A DNA stretch of 6,510 nt, taken from contig JAZULW010000101.1 of the NCBI GenBank assembly GCA_045603285.1, positions 1 to 6,510 of the forward strand, read 5' to 3'. The position numbers and the translations under genes were made by a program. The stretch comes from RGIG3009 sp045603285 (GTDB taxonomy: Bacteria > Bacillota > Clostridia > Oscillospirales > Acutalibacteraceae). Shown piece by piece: positions 1-5,093 of the stretch (position 1 is its first letter; the number at the start of each line of letters is the position of its first letter). A model generated the notes under the pieces. The model had not been told where the DNA came from. It saw nothing but the letters and a program-made list of their open reading frames with translations, and ran no database searches.

Positions 1-5
1 ACGAG

Positions 6-245
6 ATGCGTTTAGACAAATATTTAAAAGTGTCGCGGCTCATCAAACGCCGCACCGTCGCCAACGAAGCGTGTGATGCCGGCCGTGTCACGGTGGACGG
101 CAAAGTTGCCCGCGCCTCGTATGAGGTGAAAGTGGGAGACGTCATCGGCCTTACCCTCGGCCCGCGTGAGGTGCAGGTGCAGGTGGTCAGCGTGCAGGAA
201 ACGGTGGCCAAAAACGATGCCGCGATGCTGTATAAAGTGTTGTAA
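6..245 (+). CDS. rqcP: RqcP (YabO), S4-domain RNA-binding protein of ribosome-associated quality control
   Basis: A 79-residue protein that is almost entirely one S4 RNA-binding domain. It opens with MRLDKYLKVSRLIKRRTVAN, followed by CDAGRVTVDGKVA at about residues 23-35, the classic S4 helix-turn-strand signature. Its length is close to that of B. subtilis YabO. In B. subtilis this family (renamed RqcP) binds the 50S subunit with peptidyl-tRNA and works with RqcH to add C-terminal alanine tails to stalled nascent chains. That role is known from the family and is inferred here from sequence and from the downstream yabP-yabQ-divIC-yabR order. The ATG at 6 is taken as the start because the family motif begins there. 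Its ribosome binding site lies off the left edge, so a start further upstream cannot be formally excluded. Hsp15 (HslR) is a more distant relative. Confidence 0.9.
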   Translation: MRLDKYLKVSRLIKRRTVANEACDAGRVTVDGKVARASYEVKVGDVIGLTLGPREVQVQVVSVQETVAKNDAAMLYKVL

Positions 246-269
246 TATTACGGGGAGTTCGGCTATAAC
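240..269 (+). promoter_or_regulatory. Candidate weak sigma-A promoter for the lipoprotein gene
   Basis: TTGTAA (240-245) and TATAAC (264-269) are separated by 18 bases. The -10 matches the vegetative consensus in five of six positions and the -35 in four of six. The -35 includes the TAA stop codon of rqcP. Initiation would fall near 276, just before the ribosome binding site at 291-298. The gene could equally be read through from rqcP, so this is tentative. Confidence 0.35.
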
Positions 270-304
270 GTAAATATGTGTGGCAAGGAGAAAGGTGGAG
301 ACTT

Positions 305-961
305 ATGAAGAATTACGGGTGTGGCACGTTGTTTTGTTTGTGTTTGTGTTCGCTGCTTTTCCTTTCGTTGGTGGGCTGTGGCGGAGACCCTGCCGCGACT
401 ACCACCACGACCACGGCCCCGTCCGTGCATTGGCAGGATGACCCTGCCCGTTTTGCCACGGGCTATTTCCTGTGCACCGAAGGCAACGAGAACTATTACC
501 GCGAGCGTTACGGCGTAGACGGATTTGACTGTAATTACTTGTACTATGCCAACAAACAAGCGGGCGAGTTTTACAAGGTGTATGACGGGCCGCTTCTTGA
601 GTATACCGAGGACGGGACACACTTGTTTGCCCTCACCGCCGACCACGCGTTGCTGCGTATCAACGGCAAAGCGGATGCCACACAGGTGTACCGCGCACAG
701 CACGGCACGTTGCATCTGCTGAAACTCAAAGACGGCATTGTACACGTGGTGGACGGGGACCGTTTGATGCGGTTTGACGAAGCATCGCAAACGATGACGC
801 AAGTGGCACAGTGCGAAGACGTGGTGTACTATTATCTCAAGAACAACGGTGACGTTGTGTGGCAAAACAGCACGCAAAGCGTGTATGTCTATTCGCCGAA
901 AACGGATACCCACACCCCTGTGGAAAGTGTGGCCGTGGCCATTGCGGATGAAACCGAATAA
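305..961 (+). CDS. Predicted surface lipoprotein of unknown function, possibly beta-propeller-like
   Basis: A 218-residue protein not recognised as a named family. Residues 1-25 form a lipoprotein signal peptide: a short charged start, a hydrophobic core rich in Leu, Phe and Cys (C6, C11, C13, C15), and a lipobox L22-V23-G24-C25. Lipidation would occur at C25, anchoring the protein on the outer face of the membrane. A flexible linker follows, with six threonines in a row at 32-37. The remainder, from about residue 50, is strand-rich with aromatic and glycine positions (DGTHLFALTADHALLRING, DGIVHVVDGDRLMRFD, NNGDVVWQ) spaced about 30-40 residues apart. This resembles blades of a small beta-propeller or sensor domain, which is inference only. 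ATG 305 is chosen because AAAGGTGG at 291-298 lies six bases upstream and the signal peptide begins there. An upstream in-frame ATG (278) would spoil the signal peptide. The gene sits between rqcP and yabP, which are adjacent in B. subtilis, and ends in a strong terminator, so it is probably its own transcription unit. Confidence 0.8.
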   Translation: MKNYGCGTLFCLCLCSLLFLSLVGCGGDPAATTTTTTAPSVHWQDDPARFATGYFLCTEGNENYYRERYGVDGFDCNYLYYANKQAGEFYKVYDGPLLEYTEDGTHLFALTADHALLRINGKADATQVYRAQHGTLHLLKLKDGIVHVVDGDRLMRFDEASQTMTQVAQCEDVVYYYLKNNGDVVWQNSTQSVYVYSPKTDTHTPVESVAVAIADETE

Positions 962-965
962 CACG

Positions 966-1002
966 AATATGCGATGCGTAAGCATCGCATATTTTCTTTT
1001 TT
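966..1002 (+). terminator. Strong intrinsic terminator after the lipoprotein gene
   Basis: Twelve perfectly paired bases (966-977 with 982-993) close a four-base GTAA loop, which is of the stable GNRA type. A T-rich tail follows (992-1002, interrupted by one C). It begins four bases after the lipoprotein stop codon and should separate rqcP and lipoprotein transcripts from yabPQ. There is no T-run on the other side, so it works for plus-strand transcription only. Confidence 0.92.
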
Positions 1003-1017
1003 CGGGACATATACATT
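986..1017 (+). promoter_or_regulatory. Candidate sigma-E (mother-cell) promoter for yabPQ
   Basis: CGCATATT (986-993) resembles the sigma-E -35 element (ATA core, CATATT matched). TATACATT (1010-1017) matches the sigma-E -10 pattern CATACAnT except at the first base. The gap between them is 16 bases, slightly longer than typical. yabP and yabQ belong to the sigma-E regulon in B. subtilis, and the terminator just upstream means yabP needs its own promoter. The -35 lies inside the descending arm of that terminator. The match is by eye and moderate. Confidence 0.4.
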
Positions 1018-1024
1018 ACCGAAA

Positions 1025-1031
1025 AGAGGGG
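1025..1031 (+). promoter_or_regulatory. Ribosome binding site deciding the GTG start of yabP
   Basis: AGAGGGG lies six bases upstream of the GTG at 1038. It supports that GTG over the much longer in-frame extension beginning at 849, which would run through the end of the lipoprotein gene and its terminator. Confidence 0.75.
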
Positions 1032-1037
1032 ATACAC

Positions 1038-1322
1038 GTGAAACAAACGCAAACGGCCGAACGGCAACCGATGCCGCACTCGCTCACCTTACACGACCGC
1101 GGCAGTTTGACCGTCTCGGGGGTAACCGACGTCAACAATTTTGACGACGTCACGCTCGTCATCTACACCGATCTCGGGGAACTGACCGTCAAAGGCCACG
1201 GCTTACACATTCGGCAGTTGAACATTGAATGCGGCGATCTGGTCATTGAAGGCGAGATCGACTCGCTCATCTACTCGCAGTTGCCCGCGCGCGGCGGCTT
1301 TTTCGGAAGGTTGTTTCGATAG
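1038..1322 (+). CDS. yabP: Sporulation protein YabP
   Basis: A 94-residue protein starting at GTG. It carries the YabP/YqfC family pattern throughout: HSLTLHDRGSLTVSGVTDV (14-32), NNFDDVTLVIYTDLGELTVK (33-52), GHGLHIRQLNIECGDLVIEG (53-72), and a closing SLIYS (76-80). The fold appears to be a short repeating beta structure with no signal peptide or membrane segment. In B. subtilis yabP is expressed in the mother cell under sigma-E. Its molecular role is not well defined, but its position beside yabQ ties it to cortex and coat assembly. YqfC is the close paralogue; the immediate yabQ neighbour and the divIC context make YabP the better name. It is separated from yabQ by three bases, so the two are probably translated together. 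An upstream terminator implies independent transcription from rqcP. Confidence 0.92.
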   Translation: MKQTQTAERQPMPHSLTLHDRGSLTVSGVTDVNNFDDVTLVIYTDLGELTVKGHGLHIRQLNIECGDLVIEGEIDSLIYSQLPARGGFFGRLFR

Positions 1323-1325
1323 GCG

Positions 1326-1730
1326 ATGGGTTTCACCAATTTTCAGCAGATACGCGAGGTGTTTTTGTGCGGCGGTGTGGGCTTTCTGCTCGGCGCGTAT
1401 TATGACGTGTTTCGCGTGTGGCGCGTGTGGTTTTCCCCGCGCCCTGTTTCGGTATTTTTGCAGGACGTGTGGTATTGCCTGACATCGGCTGTGGTGTTGT
1501 TTGTACTGCTGCTTGCCATCACCGACGGGAGAGGGCGGTTTTATGTTTTTTTAGGGATCACAGTTGGCTTTTTTGCCTACCGTTCGCTGTTCGGGCGGTG
1601 TTGTTTACGTGCCGCTTTGAGTATAAAACGCGTTGCCCGTCGCCTGCGGCAACACTTGATAAAAAAACACGCGAAAAACACAAAAAAAGCGAAAAAAAGT
1701 CTTGAAAGTGATACCGCACCTGTTGTATAA
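1326..1730 (+). CDS. yabQ: Spore cortex biosynthesis membrane protein YabQ
   Basis: A 134-residue integral membrane protein. Hydrophobic segments lie at about residues 12-28, 48-66 and 72-89, and the lysine- and arginine-rich tail (residues 97-124) should face the cytoplasm. Family marks include the opening QQIREVFLCGGVGFLLGAYY with DVFRVWR (27-33), and DGRGRFYVFLGITVGFFAY (67-85). In B. subtilis YabQ is made under sigma-E, localises around the forespore and is required for cortex formation. It starts three bases after the yabP stop; GGAAGG at 1305-1310 is too far upstream to be a strong site, so translation is probably coupled to yabP. The tail is encoded by runs of A that also precede the divIC promoter, and the TAA stop lies inside that promoter's -10 box. 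Confidence 0.92.
   Translation: MGFTNFQQIREVFLCGGVGFLLGAYYDVFRVWRVWFSPRPVSVFLQDVWYCLTSAVVLFVLLLAITDGRGRFYVFLGITVGFFAYRSLFGRCCLRAALSIKRVARRLRQHLIKKHAKNTKKAKKSLESDTAPVV
1661..1698 (+). promoter_or_regulatory. Phased A-tracts upstream of the divIC promoter
   Basis: Four runs of A occur at 1661-1667, 1674-1678, 1682-1688 and 1692-1698. Their centres are 9-12 bases apart, close to one helical turn. Such phasing produces intrinsic DNA bending, and A-rich DNA just upstream of a -35 can act as an UP element for RNA polymerase. The runs also encode lysine codons of the YabQ tail, so part of the pattern may be coding coincidence. Confidence 0.5.
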
Positions 1731-1731
1731 T
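1702..1731 (+). promoter_or_regulatory. Probable sigma-A promoter for divIC-yabR
   Basis: TTGAAA (1702-1707) and a perfect TATAAT (1726-1731) are separated by 18 bases. Initiation would fall near 1738, giving a leader of roughly 50 bases before divIC. The -10 contains the yabQ stop codon. This would let vegetative cells make DivIC and the S1 protein while yabPQ remains sporulation-specific. Confidence 0.75.
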
Positions 1732-1773
1732 CTTGATGTATGGGAATTTGCCGAAAGGTGACACGGAAACGGA

Positions 1774-1779
1774 AAGGAG
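1774..1779 (+). promoter_or_regulatory. Ribosome binding site deciding the divIC start
   Basis: AAGGAG lies seven bases before ATG 1787. The longer in-frame opening near 1733-1736 has no such site and lies at or upstream of the predicted transcription start. Confidence 0.8.
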
Positions 1780-1786
1780 CGATCGT

Positions 1787-2071
1787 ATGAAAATGGCATC
1801 TGCGAAAAAGAAAAGTTTGTTTTTCCGCATTGCGCTTATTGCACTTGCCGTCTACATCGTCGTTTCTCTCATTCAGTTGAACCTTCAGCTCAGTGAAAAG
1901 CAACAGTTGTTAAACGACTGGATCCAAAAAACCGAGCAGCAAAACCTGCTCAACGCTGACTTGCAAAGCCAAGGGGAAAACTATGAGTCCTATTTGGAGC
2001 AACAAGCGCGGGAAGAGCAAGGCATGGCCAAACCGGGTGAAACGGTTCTGTACGAAATTCCCGAAGATTGA
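1787..2071 (+). CDS. divIC: Septum formation initiator DivIC (FtsB family)
   Basis: A 94-residue bitopic membrane protein. A short basic cytoplasmic end (MKMASAKKK) leads into one transmembrane helix at about residues 11-29. A glutamine- and leucine-rich coiled coil follows (about 31-63), ending in the family's characteristic closing segment QAREEQGMAKPGETVLYEIP (73-92). DivIC/FtsB proteins form a trimer with FtsL and DivIB/FtsQ that licenses septal peptidoglycan synthesis at the division site. It is of usual length with no missing part. Its position after yabQ and before an S1-domain gene matches the B. subtilis arrangement. A near-consensus vegetative promoter sits in the end of yabQ, so this gene is probably expressed independently of sporulation. 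Confidence 0.93.
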   Translation: MKMASAKKKSLFFRIALIALAVYIVVSLIQLNLQLSEKQQLLNDWIQKTEQQNLLNADLQSQGENYESYLEQQAREEQGMAKPGETVLYEIPED

Positions 2072-2112
2072 TTTTAGAGGGTTGATTACACCCGCAGGAG
2101 GAATAGCGCAAC

Positions 2113-2550
2113 ATGGCCTTAGAAGTGGGAGCGTGCGTAGAAGGAAAGGTTACCGGTATTACCAAATTCGGCGCCTTTGTCGATTTGGGTGACGGCAAGA
2201 CCGGTATGGTACATATTTCCGAAGTGGCACCGACCTATGTTAAAGAAATTCGCGATCACATCACCGAAAACCAACAGGTGAAAGTAAAAATACTCAGCAT
2301 CGGCGAAGACGGTAAGATCAGTCTTTCCATCAAAAAAGCCATGGATCCTCCGCCGCGTACCAACCGCAGTGCACCGCGCCACGTTTCGCCCGGTCGTCCC
2401 GGCGGCTTCGAATGGCAGTCCACCCGTAACGAGAGCAGCAGTTTTGAGGAAATGATGTCTCGTTTCAAGCAAACGAGCGACGAGAAAATGTCCGATCTCA
2501 AACGTTCGCTTGACAGCAAACACGGCGGTTTCACGCGCCGTAAATCGTAA
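2113..2550 (+). CDS. yabR: S1-domain RNA-binding protein, YabR type
   Basis: A 145-residue protein with an S1 (OB-fold) RNA-binding domain at about residues 1-75: VGACVEGKVTGITKFGAFVD, then GKTGMVHISEVA (28-39), then VKVKILSIGEDGKISLSIK (56-74). Residues 78-108 form a low-complexity linker rich in proline, arginine and serine. The end (109-145) holds a predicted amphipathic helix (FEEMMSRFKQTSDEKMSDLK) and a basic tip. The S1 family (YabR, YugI/CvfD) associates with RNA or ribosomes; its exact role is uncertain, with post-transcriptional regulation reported for relatives. YabR is chosen because it directly follows divIC, as in B. subtilis. ATG 2113 is preceded by AGGAGG at 2096-2101. A terminator follows eight bases after the stop codon, ending the divIC-yabR transcript. 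Confidence 0.88.
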   Translation: MALEVGACVEGKVTGITKFGAFVDLGDGKTGMVHISEVAPTYVKEIRDHITENQQVKVKILSIGEDGKISLSIKKAMDPPPRTNRSAPRHVSPGRPGGFEWQSTRNESSSFEEMMSRFKQTSDEKMSDLKRSLDSKHGGFTRRKS

Positions 2551-2557
2551 AATAAGC

Positions 2558-2588
2558 AATGCCGCCGCACTTCGCGACGGCATTTTTC
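2558..2588 (+). terminator. Intrinsic terminator after the S1-domain gene
   Basis: AATGCCG (2558-2564) pairs with CGGCATT (2578-2584), and CGC (2566-2568) pairs with GCG (2574-2576) after one C/A mismatch. The loop is five bases and five T residues occupy 2583-2587. It ends only 18 bases before the start codon of the next gene. Confidence 0.85.
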
Positions 2589-2606
2589 ATAAAAGGAAAT
2601 CGTACT

Positions 2607-3725
2607 ATGGAACAGTTTCAATTTTGCGCCCCGTGCCTGTTTGGTATAGAGGGTATCTTAGCAGACGAACTCAAGCGCCTCGGCGCCGAAAACGTTACGC
2701 CGCAAAACGGCCGTGTCCTGTTCGAGGGTGAGGCAGCTTTGTTGGCACGCGCCAACATCAACTCGCGCTATGCCGAACGCATTGCGTTGCACATCGGCAG
2801 TTTCCGTGCCCAAACGTTTGACCAATTGTTCGAAGGAGTTCGTGCCCTGCCGTGGGAGAGGTACATCCGCCCCAAAGATGCTTTTCCTGTAAAGGGGTGG
2901 TCGCTTAATTCGGCACTCCACAGCATTCCCGATTGTCAGTCCATTGTCAAAAAAGCGGTGGTGGAACGGCTCAAAAGCCGCTACGGCATCGGTTGGTTTG
3001 AGGAAACGGGCGCCACGGCGCAAATTCAGTTTTCCATTTTAAAAGACGAGGTTACCTTGCTGATCGATACCAGTGGCGCAGGGTTGCACAAACGCGGTTA
3101 CCGCCGTAACGCCGGTGGCGCACCCATTAAAGAAACGCTTGCCGCCGCCATTGTAGACGTCACGCGCACCCGTTTTGCCGAACAAGTGATTGACCCGTGT
3201 TGCGGTTCGGGCACGTTGCTTATTGAAGCGGCGCTCGCCGCTCGCCGCGTGGCTCCCGGTGTTCGCCGTCGGTTTGCGGCAATGGATACCGCGTGGATAG
3301 ACGAAGCGGTGTGGAAAGAGGAACGCGAACGCGCGCTTGCGAACCAACTGACCGACAAAGTGTTTGTCGGGCGTGGCTTTGATATCGACCCTACAGCGGT
3401 GGCACTAACCAACGAGAATGCCGCCAAAGCGGGTGTCGGTCCGCTGGTGCGCGCCGCCGAACGTGACCTTGCCGATTTTGTTCCCGAGGGGGAAAACGGC
3501 ACGGTGTTGTGCAACCCGCCTTACGGTGAGAGGTTGCTCGACGTGCAGACCGCGCAAACATTATACCGCACGATGGGAAAGGTGTTTGTCCCCAAAACGG
3601 GGTGGAGTTACGCCATCATCAGTCCCGATGAACGGTTTGAAGAATTGTTTGGCCGCAAGGCGGACAAACGGCGCAAATTGTACAACGGGATGCTCAAATG
3701 CCAACTGTATATCTACTATAAGTAA
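2607..3725 (+). CDS. THUMP-domain SAM-dependent 23S rRNA guanine-N2 methyltransferase (RlmL/YpsC family)
   Basis: A 372-residue protein in two parts. An N-terminal ferredoxin-like and THUMP RNA-binding region (about 1-155) contains the conserved NSALHSIPDCQSIVKKAVVE stretch (101-120). The C-terminal half is a Rossmann-fold methyltransferase domain. The SAM-binding motif I is DPCCGSGT (196-203), and the catalytic motif is NPPYGER (303-309), the NPPY form used for exocyclic amine methylation. Family members such as E. coli RlmL make m2G in 23S rRNA; B. subtilis YpsC has the same layout. The RlmK half found fused in E. coli is absent, as is usual in Gram-positives. ATG 2607 fits the family start and has an AAAAGG site (2591-2596), rather weak, upstream. 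The exact target base cannot be read from sequence, so no symbol is given. A terminator lies immediately upstream and the lipid kinase follows 24 bases later, probably cotranscribed. Confidence 0.9.
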   Translation: MEQFQFCAPCLFGIEGILADELKRLGAENVTPQNGRVLFEGEAALLARANINSRYAERIALHIGSFRAQTFDQLFEGVRALPWERYIRPKDAFPVKGWSLNSALHSIPDCQSIVKKAVVERLKSRYGIGWFEETGATAQIQFSILKDEVTLLIDTSGAGLHKRGYRRNAGGAPIKETLAAAIVDVTRTRFAEQVIDPCCGSGTLLIEAALAARRVAPGVRRRFAAMDTAWIDEAVWKEERERALANQLTDKVFVGRGFDIDPTAVALTNENAAKAGVGPLVRAAERDLADFVPEGENGTVLCNPPYGERLLDVQTAQTLYRTMGKVFVPKTGWSYAIISPDERFEELFGRKADKRRKLYNGMLKCQLYIYYK

Positions 3726-3736
3726 GACGTAAAAAA

Positions 3737-3744
3737 AGGAGGGG
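3737..3744 (+). promoter_or_regulatory. Ribosome binding site deciding the GTG start of the lipid kinase
   Basis: AGGAGGGG ends five bases before GTG 3750. The NPAAGK motif comes only seven residues after that GTG, and there is no other early start codon that keeps it. Confidence 0.85.
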
Positions 3745-3749
3745 ATACC

Positions 3750-4709
3750 GTGCGACACGTGTTTATCCTCAATCCCGCGGCGGGGAAGAAGCAATCCGCG
3801 CTTGCCATCATTCCCGCAATTGAAGACTTTTTTAAACGTTACCCGATGGACTATACCGTCCACATTACCGCAGCCCCCGGTGAAGCGACGGAGCTGGCCC
3901 GTGCGGAGGCGGCGCAGGGCGATGCCGTGCGCTTGTACGCGTGCGGCGGCGATGGCACGTTGCTGGAGGTCGCATCGGGTATAGTCGGCGCAGGCAATGC
4001 CGAACTCGCGTGTATTCCGTGCGGCTCAGGGAACGATTTTGTGCGCGTTTGGCCCGAAACCACGCGTTTTCGCGATATCGCGGCGCAGGTAACGGGTACT
4101 GCCCGCAAATTGGATGCCATTCGTTGCAACGGCAAACTATCGCTCAACCTCTGCTCGATGGGGTTGGATGCCAATGTCGGCGGCCGTATGGTGCAATATA
4201 AAAATTTGCCGTTTGTCAGCGGGTCGATGGCATATAACTTGGCACTGGTGAACGAGTTTTGCCGCCCCATCGGTCAAAAAATGCGTATTGTGATGGATAC
4301 GGTGGGCGGAAAAGTGGAACGTGAAGGGGAATATCTGTTTGCACTTGCCGCAAACGGCCAATACTATGGCGGTGGGTATCACGGTTCTCCTTTGTCGCAA
4401 CCCGATGACGGTGTGCTCGATTTTGTTTTGATTAAAAAAATATCCCATTTGCGCGTGCTTACTATTCTCGGCAAATATAAACGCGGCGAGCATTTGGGGC
4501 TCGACTGTTGCGAATCGTTCCGCGGCACGTCGATGACGGTGTATGCCGAAAAACCGCTGGTGTATAATGCCGACGGCGAATGTGACCGCGCCACCCAAGT
4601 CAATTTTACCATTCTCCCCGCAGCAGTATCGTTTGTGATTCCGTCCGACTCGCCGGAAGAATTGTTACAAAACTGTGAAATCACAAAAAATTACCAATTT
4701 GCCCCTTGA
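3750..4709 (+). CDS. Diacylglycerol kinase-family lipid kinase (YegS/BmrU/DgkB type)
   Basis: A 319-residue soluble lipid kinase with GTG start. The ATP-binding N-terminal domain carries NPAAGK (8-13), GGDGT (66-70, the nucleotide-binding loop) and IPCGSGNDFVR (89-99). The C-terminal beta-sandwich domain carries NLCSMGLDANV (133-143), NGQYYGGGYHGSPLSQPDDG (202-221) and DGE (275-277), whose glutamate matches the catalytic base of the family. All key motifs are intact and the length is usual. Members phosphorylate diacylglycerol or related lipids using ATP at the inner face of the membrane. In Gram-positives DgkB recycles the diacylglycerol released during lipoteichoic acid synthesis, but other members act on different lipids, so substrate and symbol are left open. 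It follows the rRNA methyltransferase by 24 bases and is probably in the same transcript. Its TGA stop lies within the -35 of the groES promoter. Confidence 0.9.
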   Translation: MRHVFILNPAAGKKQSALAIIPAIEDFFKRYPMDYTVHITAAPGEATELARAEAAQGDAVRLYACGGDGTLLEVASGIVGAGNAELACIPCGSGNDFVRVWPETTRFRDIAAQVTGTARKLDAIRCNGKLSLNLCSMGLDANVGGRMVQYKNLPFVSGSMAYNLALVNEFCRPIGQKMRIVMDTVGGKVEREGEYLFALAANGQYYGGGYHGSPLSQPDDGVLDFVLIKKISHLRVLTILGKYKRGEHLGLDCCESFRGTSMTVYAEKPLVYNADGECDRATQVNFTILPAAVSFVIPSDSPEELLQNCEITKNYQFAP

Positions 4710-4729
4710 TTTTTACGCAAAAATTGGTA
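4692..4729 (+). repeat. Inverted repeat overlapping the groES promoter
   Basis: TACCAATTT (4692-4700) and AAATTGGTA (4721-4729) are perfect nine-base inverted copies separated by 20 bases. The left arm lies in the last codons of the lipid kinase and the right arm covers the spacer and first bases of the groES -10. On the plus strand no T-run follows, so it is not an ordinary terminator for the kinase gene. Six A residues precede the left arm, so on the minus strand it would look like a weak terminator, though no minus-strand gene is nearby. Confidence 0.6.
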
Positions 4730-4733
4730 GAAT
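4706..4733 (+). promoter_or_regulatory. Sigma-A promoter of groESL
   Basis: TTGATT (4706-4711) and TAGAAT (4728-4733) are separated by 16 bases. TGG at 4725-4727 supplies an extended -10 (TGn) element. Initiation is expected near 4740, at the first bases of the CIRCE operator, which is the usual geometry for HrcA-controlled chaperone operons. Confidence 0.75.
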
Positions 4734-4738
4734 AGAAT

Positions 4739-4765
4739 TTAGCACTCCGCACCATCGAGTGCCAA
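4739..4765 (+). promoter_or_regulatory. CIRCE operator for the HrcA heat-shock repressor
   Basis: TTAGCACTC (4739-4747), nine spacer bases, then GAGTGCCAA (4757-4765). The consensus is TTAGCACTC-N9-GAGTGCTAA, so only one base differs (C for T at 4763). It sits at the predicted transcription start and two bases before the groES ribosome binding site. HrcA bound here would block groESL transcription until heat stress. hrcA itself is outside the window. Confidence 0.95.
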
Positions 4766-4785
4766 TTAAAGGAGGAACCTGAAGT

Positions 4786-5070
4786 ATGACGATGAAACCT
4801 TTGTCTGACAGAGTGGTCATCAAAATGGTCGAGGCTGAGGAAACCACCAAAAGCGGGATCATTTTGGCCGGCTCTGCCAAAGAAAAGCCCCAAATTGCCG
4901 AAGTGGTGGCCGTGGGCCCCGGCGGTAATGTGGACGGAAAAGACGTCACCATGTACGTAAACGTTGGTGATAAAGTGATCACCACCAAATATTCCGGCAC
5001 TGAAGTGAAAATGGACGGTGTGGAATATACCATTGTTCGTCAGGGCGATATTCTGGCGATCGTAGAATAA
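4786..5070 (+). CDS. groES: Co-chaperonin GroES (Hsp10)
   Basis: A 94-residue protein of normal family length. It opens with KPLSDRVVIK (4-13). The mobile loop that docks onto GroEL lies at about 17-34, with the hydrophobic contact tripeptide in GIIL (24-27). The family signature continues through VVAVGPGG (40-47) and VNVGDKVITTKYSGTEVK (58-75). The C-terminus GDILAIVE is typical. Seven subunits form the lid of the GroEL folding chamber in the cytoplasm. ATG 4786 is preferred because AAAGGAGG (4768-4775) ends ten bases upstream; the second ATG at 4792 is farther away but would remove only two residues. It is the first gene of the CIRCE-controlled operon and groEL follows after 23 bases. Confidence 0.98.
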   Translation: MTMKPLSDRVVIKMVEAEETTKSGIILAGSAKEKPQIAEVVAVGPGGNVDGKDVTMYVNVGDKVITTKYSGTEVKMDGVEYTIVRQGDILAIVE

Positions 5071-5093
5071 GTATCATAGGAGGATAACGTATT

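Noticed and set aside
263..985. A 240-codon minus-strand open frame opposite the lipoprotein gene
   Set aside because: No recognisable domain and a shadow-like composition. The plus-strand frame has a ribosome binding site, signal peptide, lipobox and its own terminator.
849..1322. A longer yabP frame starting inside the lipoprotein gene
   Set aside because: The extension would cross the stop and terminator of the lipoprotein gene, and the family similarity starts only after GTG 1038, which has its own ribosome binding site.
1661..1705. Possible programmed -1 frameshift at the A7 run in yabQ
   Set aside because: The run fits an A-AAA-AAA slippery pattern, but slippage would only swap one lysine-rich tail for another ending at 1705. 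There is no convincing downstream stimulator and the zero-frame tail looks normal.
2510..2515. Perfect TTGACA -35-like hexamer near the end of yabR
   Set aside because: No -10-like sequence occurs 16-18 bases downstream. It is explained by Leu-Asp-Ser codons of the S1 protein.
4733..4738. A second overlapping TAGAAT as the groES -10
   Set aside because: It would be 21 bases from TTGATT, too far. The first copy at 4728-4733 has better spacing and a TGn extension.
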